NCBI GenBank assembly: GCA_000333855.2
Contig: CM007347.1
Location: forward strand, 783,992 to 847,991
Origin: Endotrypanum monterogeii
Lineage: Eukaryota; Euglenozoa; Kinetoplastea; Trypanosomatida; Trypanosomatidae
DNA length: 64,000 nucleotides
Direction of reading: 5' to 3'
The stretch's first letter is position 1; each line of letters starts with the position of its first letter. The position numbers and the translations under genes are program-made. The notes beneath the pieces are model-generated. The model worked only from the letters and a program-made list of their open reading frames with translations, was not told the origin of the DNA and ran no database searches. This document shows positions 41,801 to 49,323 of this stretch, one piece after another.

Positions 41801-43426
41801 CACACACGGCGCCCGATGGCGCTGCGCCACCAATGCGGCCACAGCGCCCGCTCCGCTCAGTGGCGGCCCCGTAACTAGGGCGCGAACAGGTTTAAAAGCC
41901 CCCCGGTGCGCCACGCGGAACTGCGCACAGGTGAGATCGAGGGCCGAAAGGAAGCCGTCGAGGGCCACCCACTCCTCCTCAGGGTGCACCGTCAGCGCAG
42001 TGGAGAGTTCAGCCTCCATGTCAGACAACACCAAGGCATTCAAAAGAGCACCCCCGCCGCCCCAACAGGGCTCGTTGCCAAAGGTGGCAAAGAGATCCTC
42101 GGGGCTGGTTGGCAGGGGCAGCTCCAGCCTATCGAGGCGCACCAAATCCGTTGCAGGAGCGGTGGCCTCTGATGAAGATGGCGCGATGGCAGGCAGCACC
42201 GTCCCACCAAAGCGGGCCTGCACAGCCTGCAGCAGTTGACGCTGAGTGATATGACCCTGATCGACGGCAAACATGTACCGCTCCTCCAGCACATCATAGG
42301 CGCTGCCGACCTTGTAGAGCACAGCAGCTAAGTCCTGCACATGAATCATGGGAATTCGGTTTATCCCGGAACCGTACTGCAGCAAAACCTGGTGGTGCCA
42401 TGCGCTGCGCAGGAGCCCGAGGAGCATATCTGGCCCCTCACCGGCACCGTATGGGAGACCTGCGAAGACGACATAGGTGTGCAGGGTCTCCGTGTTTGAC
42501 CGCTTCACAAGTTGCTCCAGTGAGTGCCAATGCTGAAAGCGAGGATGCGGCACACGCTGCGCGTAGGCGTCGTCGGTGAAGACGCGGTCGGGTACAAGCT
42601 CGAGAATATCCGCCTCGTCCTCGCCAGGGACAGGCTCTCGGAGAGAGAAGGGAAGTCGTTGTTGTAGCTCCGCGCGGCGTGCTGCACGGCGCGCCTCCCT
42701 CTCCGCCGCGGATGCTGCACCGCCAGCATGATCATTCTCGTCCTCATTCTCCTCCTCCTCCTCGTCTAGGATCTCGTCGAGGAAGGCCTCTCTCTCCTCC
42801 TCGCGTTCCTTCCTCTGTGTTGCACGCGCACGCGCACGCTCCGACGTCAGCGTGTAGGCCCAAGTGACGGCAGATGACACCAAGACAAATGTCTTCTCCA
42901 CATCGTAGTGAGTCCCCGCAAGAATGCGTATCGCGCACATTGCCTCATACGTGTCGTCCTGCAGGACAGCGATGATGATGTCGTTGGCAAGCAGGCGCTG
43001 GCGAAACTCCTCTGTGTGGTCGTTGTGTTTTGGGACGATACCACTAACGCAGAGCTGAATTTCTGCAGGTAATGTACCCCGCTCGTCCTCGGATAATCCC
43101 ACGCGTCGCGGTGGGGTGGCCAACTGTGCTGCATCCATATTGGACCCTATAGACCTCTCCCCTTCTTCGTGTGACCCCGATGTCAAAGGATCAAGGTCTT
43201 TTTGCGCGTCTTTGGACGGCGTTTCTGGAGTGTCCCAGACATTCTTCATTTGAGCCCACAGTCGGCTACTTGGGGTCTCATTCAGCGTGGCACGGGTAGT
43301 CGTCCTGGCCTTCCCGTCACTGTGGGTGCGAGTGATTTCGACCTCATACTCGTACGACCGGTAGAAGGCCTTGACGACATGGATACCGACGTACGAGTCG
43401 CCGTTCAGCACCAACACCTTCTTCAT
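38849..43426 (-). CDS. AK7-like protein: Rossmann, adenylate kinase and Dpy-30 parts, 1525 aa
   Basis: The order of parts matches animal adenylate kinase 7, a protein of motile cilia. A Rossmann NAD(P)-type fold starts at residue 1 (KKVLVLNGDSYVG) and continues to about 410. An adenylate-kinase-like region starts at RALVTGPPLSGAGA (520-527 is the P-loop) and includes GYILSDFPQT (943-952), the counterpart of GYxLDGFPKT. A C-terminal Dpy-30 motif (about 1483-1521, IIPNLTPAMTDVVRMRPNDPVSTLADVLF) closes the protein. Very acidic Glu/Asp inserts separate the kinase halves (about 600-680, 700-745, 820-905). The Walker A lysine is replaced by Ala (GPPLSGAG) and the FPR/FPK basic residue by Gln, so catalysis is doubtful. 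The frame begins ten codons higher with TTG; I use the ATG at 43424-43426, which starts exactly at the Rossmann strand. Confidence 0.88.
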   Translation of the reverse strand: MKKVLVLNGDSYVGIHVVKAFYRSYEYEVEITRTHSDGKARTTTRATLNETPSSRLWAQMKNVWDTPETPSKDAQKDLDPLTSGSHEEGERSIGSNMDAAQLATPPRRVGLSEDERGTLPAEIQLCVSGIVPKHNDHTEEFRQRLLANDIIIAVLQDDTYEAMCAIRILAGTHYDVEKTFVLVSSAVTWAYTLTSERARARATQRKEREEEREAFLDEILDEEEEENEDENDHAGGAASAAEREARRAARRAELQQRLPFSLREPVPGEDEADILELVPDRVFTDDAYAQRVPHPRFQHWHSLEQLVKRSNTETLHTYVVFAGLPYGAGEGPDMLLGLLRSAWHHQVLLQYGSGINRIPMIHVQDLAAVLYKVGSAYDVLEERYMFAVDQGHITQRQLLQAVQARFGGTVLPAIAPSSSEATAPATDLVRLDRLELPLPTSPEDLFATFGNEPCWGGGGALLNALVLSDMEAELSTALTVHPEEEWVALDGFLSALDLTCAQFRVAHRGAFKPVRALVTGPPLSGAGAVAALVAQRHRAPCVSRKSIVLDYKTHVADVRAALRSLLMRRLQRRRDRFQSRLVCKAAQEKIAERLAKEEQRRQEQEEGREREEDDDSDGSDEEVAAEETESENDEDSDEASLMSIFLQPKKTKTGSGDEDGEGNSDNDEEDSPESRLGRLLRPIKLVVNEAYICGAANDEEGEAGIDEEQEEWGADDGEEGGNWLEELDARDEEMQAEMQDDRELLSPTSATFAATSGAAITPSSAPPRFAARRRGRAFARDVDQQELRCIAALRHEYLLGLKVLALKVSDEGRLPRPPPSAPESENSDDDDGYGEGGGRGSKSDGSDEDNTEEEEGEEGDEESEGENEATSEPDPDGSGEMRDSDAEESAEDDDANDEAAKAADDTNPLLTVDPSEDGSAYLDCALAFMFRWRLRQPDCRCQGYILSDFPQTLAQAILCFRANENELEDGELRRQRALEPLLARADDHAAPEDGDEENEVPAPIDADFPLPNLAEIEEEELVALEAAHRRSRGPESRGGAAGVGTDVAKGNLADVSMEWAASVDDAETVMAPVDESLFIDHVVEINADPSALRFTMDALQTELDVAVAQQFQSTSPHGVASSVNGAAALVSTEAALASLHAALHAIPYDIQLQWYMEHHNATAPPTKSLVAWLSAITTTPALGVRSERVIVPPSNFGVNPEGGGIGGDAQAVLGASSDGAEAITTTMEGPTTTRTAQMHIMPAPLLNTDEVKASWCADREQEARECATAAIMRAEKRRAENHACADECGSALMAAKLPVALMRLAPLYWNSVSAPQLPLLFHPVPSLSTHPRHPNDSDAVEGHGRSLAPSLVALAKELCALIDPGYRESITVAPVTAPMEVLTTPSGAPAPLRETATTPMPETASGREGSLVAVPDPSIGAAPKESVDSPSSAASAAELDAKLASTFGQDVSQLLCEAASLCRGKLVEGGPDTASMLLLPGETYLMKYIIPNLTPAMTDVVRMRPNDPVSTLADVLFDCHRRVTL

Positions 43427-43525
43427 CACAATCGCGTAGAGTCGTGAATTAGACAACTGAGAGACACAAGAAGAGGCTCACCGGAAAAATAGATACGTGT
43501 CAAACGCGTATACGGATCCATATAG

Positions 43526-43556
<31 letters not shown>

Positions 43557-45028
43557 GAAGGAAGGAAGGGATGCGCGGTGATTGATAATGGGGCCCAAAA
43601 GGTGAACAGTAGCGGAGGAGGAAGAAAGATGAGGAGCAGCTGAGATAATAAAGAAAGGTGTGGCAAATCACGTCGTGCTCGTTAAAGAGTCGTCATCGAT
43701 TTGTCCGTAGGGGCCCGTGTGCGCATGAAGGTGTTCGAACGGGCGGGTCCACCATGCGAGATTTATGCTCGACTCGGTGTACGGCATGAGCAAGGAAAAG
43801 AAAGAGGGAGACTCCGAAAGGGTTGGAGCAAGCCCTGTCGGTGGCGTTATGGCAACAGTCCCTCCCCCCCGCCCTCCCCCCGTCGCCGCCGCCGCCGCGG
43901 TCACCTATGTTGTGATGTGATGTGTGTTCGTGCCTGCGTGCGCGCATGTAAATACGTGCGTGCATCTGGGGAATGTCGTTACAAACTCTCGTGGGTGTCA
44001 CCCATTCACACTCCACCTCGGCTGTGACGCCATGCAATCGATCTCAAATGAGCCCCTGTACCGATCCGCATAACCCGAGAAGCTCTTCAGTGGTGTAAGG
44101 CATCACTCAGGGGGGTCCTCTGTAGGTTCGCTTATATATATATATATATATATATATATTCTCCCTTCCTTTTTTTAATCATTTCTTTGCTGATAAAAGC
44201 AAAGAGAATGGATGTCCAACACCAGCGACTTCCCCACCACCTTCCATTGAGAGAACTTCAAACGAATATGCATACATACATATACATATGCATATACATA
44301 TATATATCAGATGGGGCACAGTTGGGTACTACACAGATGTATGCACACATGTAGAATAAGAAACAGGCAGATATAAACGTATTCCACCCTATAGCTCCCC
44401 CACCCCACCAACCCCCACAGGCACCCCCCCCCACACACACACACAGGCACACAAACTTCTTGTACAAGTATAAAAGGAAGGAAAGATGCGCAGTCGTGTG
44501 CATGCGAGCACTTCACAGACACAAAGAAAGAGAGGGAGAAAGGCATCAACAACCCTACACCCAGGCGCTCATTCGAAGACGCGTCGAACCTGTTCGGCAT
44601 CAATACATGGATCATGAAAAGTAGCAAAAAAAAAAAATGCGAGGAAAGAACGCAAAAATAAAAAAATAAAAATCTTTTTTTATTTTTTCTTGGAGGAGTC
44701 AGCGGAAGGGGACAACTTGGCAACACAGGTACCCACTTGGACGAAGCCACGCCACACCAATACACCATAAAAATGTGCCTGGCAGGGGGTACAACAGTGC
44801 AGCAACAAGTAGTCGATCAGAGAGACGATGATGACAGGAGAAAGAGACGCGATAAACAAGTACGCAGCACCCAAGAGATATACCCAATTTTATCGAAGAT
44901 GAAGGGGATAGGTCTCTATTATTTTTTTTTTCTCTGTGTGTGTGTGTGTGTGACGGGAGGGAAAGGAGAAACAGGAAAACTACAGAGGACTCATTGGGGA
45001 AATAATCTTCAGGAAATTCCTTACAGGT
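43427..45028. other. Spacer between the IFT43-like and AK7-like genes
   Basis: No gene supported. It holds a TG tract at about 43534-43556, a TA tract at about 44131-44159, an irregular TA/CA/TG stretch at about 44265-44308, and A/T runs near 44624-44636 and 44674-44690. Confidence 0.6.
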
Positions 45029-46276
45029 CTATTTTTTTTCGAAAAGCTTTTCTACCTGCTGCTTCCCACCAGCACTCTTGCTATGGCTGCTGTGATTGCC
45101 GCCGCCGCTGACTGCCCCAGACCCGAGACCCTCGGTCGATTGCTTTGGCTTTGGAGACCTCGATGTCGGGTCAGAACCGCTGTTGGCCGCGTTGCCGCCG
45201 GATTTGCTGGTTGGTGCAGCTGCAGTCCCTGCAGCGGTGGACCTCTTTGGCAGCGCGTTCGATGGAGCTGGCTGGGACGACGAAGGAGTCGGCGCAGCCG
45301 CAGCGACACTGTGACTCTTTTCTACAGACCCGTGTGTTGCGCCTCCTGCTGCGCCATCCGCTGGTGCTGCACCTCCAGTCGATGGCGACGAGATTGTAGC
45401 CGGCGCTGCCGCCGCGCCCCTCTCGCTTCTCTTCCGCGTCACCTCACCGCCGGTCATCTGACCGATGTCGCTGGCGTCCACCGGCACGTACGCCTCTCCG
45501 CCGTCCTTCTGCAGCTCCTCTGCGTCCAACAAATCAGAGGTGAGCTGCACCAGCAACATCTCCGGGTTCCATGCAACATCCTCATCTAGTTCCCGTGCCA
45601 GGCAGCTCGTGAGGCAAGACATATCGAACTCGTTACGCATCATTCGCAGCAACTTATTCCAGCTGTTCGTTACGTCGAGATCGCTGAGACGTGGAAGCAC
45701 AGCATGGTAGCCCGTTGGTAAATCAGAAGTATGCTGCGCAAGCATCTGCTGCTGCTGCTGAGCACGCTCCGCCTGCTCACGAGAAGCCTGCTCCCTGTCG
45801 GTGATGCCGTCGTTGACAACTTTTACATTCTTGTCGAGTTCCTTGTCGGCAGGTCGATGACTATTGACAAATTTATCTTCGCCAAAGAAGCTCGAAGCTT
45901 CGTTCCGCCGACTGCGACGGCCATGAAGAGCGCCAGGCTTAGACACAGAGCCGCCGTCGTCCGAGGTGGTGGTAACCTTCACGTCATCAACTATAGGCTT
46001 TCTATTCGATTCCTTGTTCACCCATGCGCCTCCTGCAGGTGAAGATGCCTTAGCGGATGGGGCCCCTACCTTGCCGGCTTGACTGCTGGGCCTCTTAGGC
46101 GACTTGGAGTGAGAGGACGCAGAACTGGTGGCGGGCGTCGAGCCGACATGCGAGGAGGGCAACTTCGAGTCACTCGCCGGATGCACCGATGTGGGTGAGA
46201 GCGCACCCGTCTCCTTCGACTTGGTGAACAGGGCGGCAGCGGCGCTTTTGCTGCCCCCCTGGTCATTGGATGCCAT
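45029..46276 (-). CDS. IFT43: IFT43-like protein, 415 aa
   Basis: IFT43 is a small IFT-A subunit for retrograde transport in the flagellum. Most of this protein is Ser/Ala/Pro/Lys-rich and disordered, as is usual for IFT43. The one ordered part is residues 193-254. It reads LPRLSDLDVTNSW, then a short helix, then FDMSCLTSCLARELDEDVAW and NPEMLLVQLTSDLLDAEE. This fits the IFT43 C-terminal core in animals: an acidic-hydrophobic D-x-x-x-L-T-x-x-L helix, an acidic stretch with D-x-x-W, then L-x-x-x-x-S/T-x-x-L. The match is by eye over about 60 residues. A Gly/Ala/Ser-rich tail of about 150 residues follows. The frame is open to 46426, but that extension is hydrophobic UTR translation; I start at the ATG at 46274-46276 (MASNDQ). 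Confidence 0.7.
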   Translation of the reverse strand: MASNDQGGSKSAAAALFTKSKETGALSPTSVHPASDSKLPSSHVGSTPATSSASSHSKSPKRPSSQAGKVGAPSAKASSPAGGAWVNKESNRKPIVDDVKVTTTSDDGGSVSKPGALHGRRSRRNEASSFFGEDKFVNSHRPADKELDKNVKVVNDGITDREQASREQAERAQQQQQMLAQHTSDLPTGYHAVLPRLSDLDVTNSWNKLLRMMRNEFDMSCLTSCLARELDEDVAWNPEMLLVQLTSDLLDAEELQKDGGEAYVPVDASDIGQMTGGEVTRKRSERGAAAAPATISSPSTGGAAPADGAAGGATHGSVEKSHSVAAAAPTPSSSQPAPSNALPKRSTAAGTAAAPTSKSGGNAANSGSDPTSRSPKPKQSTEGLGSGAVSGGGNHSSHSKSAGGKQQVEKLFEKK

Positions 46277-47522
46277 TGGGAATAGAAAGGGATAGGGGAT
46301 AGGGCTATCAACTGAGGGTGGGTGCAAGCTAATGCGTATGACTACGTGTATCCATATATATATGTAAATGATAACAAGAAATGAACAACTAAAAAACAGC
46401 AACAGTAGAAGAATGCGCAGATGCAAATACGAGGGCTTACCGATAGGGGAGGATAGAACTCTGAGCTAAGACAGATGTCTGCCCAGGTCTCTACCTCAAG
46501 CCACACGGGGGATATAGAATAACGAGGAACAACAAGAAATGTATTGCAAGATGAAGCAAAAAAAAAAAAAGGTGTACAACGGAGAGAAAATGGGCATAAG
46601 TAGAGCGCAGGATTTTTTGTTCCAGTGGCGGTGATCGTAAAGGAAAGAGGATATAGCAACAAAACTAAAAACCATTGGATGACCATCATTATCATCTTCA
46701 TAGGTGCAGACTGGTAAGCAGGCAAGAAAAGCTGAAGATTTTGGGGGAAAGCAGAGAGAAGGCTGAGATCGTCACCAGCCCCACCTCTCCACCCTCGCCC
46801 CAATCTTCGATATGTCTTCACATTCACATGCGTGTGTTCTCTCCCACCCCTCCCCGAGTGAGCCGCTCACGGGTGGAAGAGGGACGGGGTATGTGTATGT
46901 CTTCTTAAGTGTGTGTGCGTACGCATTTCACTTGTCTGATGATGGTTAATAGTTTCGAAGAAAGGTCTTACAGCGCATCGATCCATCATCACCACCACCA
47001 CCACCACCACCCCTTCCCTCACGCATGCACATACACACACAACTACTCGATTACCGTCTCCCCAGGGTGGGTGTCTGCGTGAGGGCAAGGAGTGAGTGAG
47101 ACGATGGGAAGGAAGGGAGAGGCGAAGGCACACACAAGTGTTTCCCTTTTCCCAATCAACAATGCTCACACGGCGGACAAAATGTAAAGCTGTAGTGAGG
47201 GAGATTCCGGGGGGAGGGAGACAAGCCACCACCCCATCCCTCGGCATCAACGCCCCCACGCGCCCTACACATGCCACGCGATGGATACAGAAAACTACAC
47301 CGAGAAAGACATATAGGCAGACCCAGCACCCGCGTGCCTCAGCGGAGAAGAAAACAGAGAAGTGCATCCTTAACAGTCAACAGTCACACAGCAAGGGGGA
47401 GGAGTGCAGCACAGTACCTCTGAAGCCATACGGCAGCACGAGATGGTCCTACACACCGCTCCACATTTCTCTTTTTTTGTTTCGAAGGGGGGGGAGGGGG
47501 GGGACAAGGAAGCCCTTCATCA
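46277..47522. other. Spacer between SmB and the IFT43-like gene
   Basis: No gene supported. It contains an A run at about 46558-46571, a CAC trinucleotide tract at about 46985-47010 and G-rich runs near 47486-47502 just below SmB. Confidence 0.6.
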
Positions 47523-47852
47523 CTACTCGTCGCGCTTTCGCTTCACCGCCGTCGCCTTAGCGGACTTAGGAGCCTTACTAAAATTAGTCGCGGCCCCACC
47601 GTTTTCGCTATCCTTCATCAGCGTGACTGATACAACGTGCTCACCGCGCAGCAAAATCAGCCCCAGATGGCGCTTAGGAGAGACGCCCTCCTCTGCCATC
47701 CTCTTCGACTGTGGCCGCTCCTCGACGACGTCGCCAAGCACAACGTTCATGTGCTTGTCGAAGACAAGCAATTTTCCGGTGAGACTACGACCATCATCGA
47801 GCAAGACGCACAACACCTTATTGATGTTGTGCAGCATCGTATACTTTCCCAT
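47523..47852 (-). CDS. SmB: Small nuclear ribonucleoprotein SmB
   Basis: SmB is one of the seven Sm proteins that form the ring on spliceosomal snRNAs, needed in trypanosomatids mainly for trans-splicing. The 109-aa product is a single Sm fold. Sm1 spans about residues 8-45 ([21 protein letters not shown], then [11 protein letters not shown], with the Asn/Val-Val-Leu-Gly core). Sm2 is [16 protein letters not shown] (about 63-78), with the RG dipeptide and the SmB-type LRGE-VVS wording. The C-terminus is a short basic Lys/Arg/Ala tail ([11 protein letters not shown]). The long Pro/Gly/Met-rich tail of animal SmB is absent, as in other trypanosomatids. The start is an ATG at 47850-47852. Its place above CRK9 agrees with the remembered T. 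brucei order. Confidence 0.93.
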   Translation of the reverse strand: MGKYTMLHNINKVLCVLLDDGRSLTGKLLVFDKHMNVVLGDVVEERPQSKRMAEEGVSPKRHLGLILLRGEHVVSVTLMKDSENGGAATNFSKAPKSAKATAVKRKRDE

Positions 47853-47942
47853 CTTTATATATATATATATATATATTTATATATGTATATGTATGTGCTG
47901 ATGTCGAAATCGTGTGCGTGCGAGTACTAACTAGTTGTGTTT

Positions 47943-47966
47943 CTCGATGATACAAAAAAAAAAAAG
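47943..47966 (-). promoter_or_regulatory. Candidate spliced-leader acceptor of SmB
   Basis: On the minus strand a run of 12 T (complement of 47954-47965) is followed by the first AG at 47944-47943, about 90 bases above the SmB ATG. The intervening leader contains the TA tract. Inferred from the standard trans-splicing signal. Confidence 0.5.
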
Positions 47967-48396
47967 CGGCGAGGGGTGTGGGTGATCATCGATCAATGAA
48001 TTCAGATGACGTACGGAAATTACGTGCAGGGAAGCACGCACCGACACATGTTGCGTTGCAGGAAAACATACCCGTGTAAATACGTACAAAGCACAGGCAC
48101 GGAAAGAACAAAAAAAAAAGGACAACAGCGAATGAGGTGTGCATAAACACAAGGAAAATAAAATGGAAGAAAGATGAGAGCATACAGGAGCCGATGAAGA
48201 TGGAGAGAACCGATTAAGTGGAGGCGAGGCACAGCTGCATCTTGAGAGTATGCCGTGGCAAGGTCAAACAATGTTTATGCATGTGTGAGCCTCTCTCTCG
48301 TCTTACATATTTTCCATCAAGTGTAACTATAGGGCCCTACAAGAGAACAGACCTTCTTCCCGGATCCGTCATTAAACAAGGTGTAGCACGAAGCAC

Positions 48397-48453
48397 CACA
48401 CACACACACACACAGATACATATATATATATATATGTATCTGTGTGTGTGTGT
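48397..48453. repeat. Near-perfect palindromic CA-GATACA-(TA)n-TGTATC-TG tract
   Basis: A CA run (48397-48413), then GATACA, a TA run (48420-48435), then GTATC and a TG run to 48453. The GATAC and GTATC steps mirror one another, so the inverted repeat holds through an imperfect part and is not just a property of dinucleotide runs. Confidence 0.85.
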
Positions 48454-48905
48454 ATCGATGTATGCTTTTTTTTTGATTATTATATTGCAGTCGTTGTCGT
48501 CGTTGGTCGATGGCAGTGATGACCTTACGGGCTTAACGCGGTTAGACGAAATGAAGAAACAATAGGGGTGTCCGAGAAAGAGAAATTTAACGGTGCCCAC
48601 TTATGTGTGTCTGTGTAGGTGTGTGGAGGTGACATGTGCACGCCGTTTGAATACAAAAAAAAACGATCGACATGCTTTCGGGGCTAGGCAATCTGGGAGA
48701 AGCGACAGCGGTACACCGGCCGCTACCACAACACCACTGCACCATGAAAATAAGGAGGCGCATACACAAGCGGAGGAGATAGATGCCAAACGTCTAGAGA
48801 AGTGGGTGAGGGGGCCTAACAACAGTGAAACATACACACAACACACACACGAGGGAGGGACAGAAAAGGGGGCATGGGGGGGGGGGGGGGGATGTTGAGA
48901 GGACT

Positions 48906-48906
<1 letters not shown>

Positions 48907-48940
<34 letters not shown>
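48907..48940. repeat. (CA)n microsatellite
   Basis: An uninterrupted CA run of about 34 bases in the 3' flank of SPB1. Confidence 0.85.
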
Positions 48941-48948
<8 letters not shown>

Positions 48949-49098
48949 ACGGGTATTACAGACACACAAAGAGGGCAAAACAGTCAAAGTCCACGCACTT
49001 CATTGATAGACAAGCACATCCACTGCCTAGTCGCCATATGGGGAAGAGGGGAGGAAAGGCCTCGCAAAGAAGCAATCGTGAGGAAGTGACGAAATCAG

Positions 49099-49103
<5 letters not shown>

Positions 49104-49130
<27 letters not shown>
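49104..49130. repeat. (GA)n microsatellite
   Basis: A GA run of about 27 bases about 190 bases below the SPB1 stop; on the transcribed strand it reads (CT)n. Confidence 0.85.
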
Positions 49131-49135
<5 letters not shown>

Positions 49136-49323
49136 CACACAACACACACAAAAACACACATGCATGCATACATATATATATATATATATATAAATAAGTA
49201 CAACACCTCGCACAGAGCAGAGTAGATCAGTGAGAAGAAATTCGGCAGCTCATCGACACAGCGGCACACCCCCTACCTGAGCCCATACCTCGGCGAACTT
49301 GAGCACCCGAGCGTGAAGTAGCT

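Larger units (their letters stand above)
47853..49323. other. Spacer between SPB1 and SmB
   Basis: No gene supported. A TA tract (about 47858-47880) abuts the SmB start, within its probable 5' UTR. Further up are the palindromic CA-TA-TG tract (48397-48453), a G run (48878-48891), a CA tract (48907-48940), a GA tract (49104-49130) and a TA tract (about 49171-49191). Confidence 0.6.

Noticed and set aside
43427..43456. Ten extra N-terminal codons for the AK7-like protein
   Set aside because: The frame opens with TTG; the first ATG at 43424-43426 coincides with the start of the Rossmann strand.
48397..48453. Reading the palindromic tract as a bacterial-type terminator or attachment site
   Set aside because: The organism is a eukaryote with polycistronic transcription, and the sequence is dinucleotide repeat, not a GC stem with a U run.
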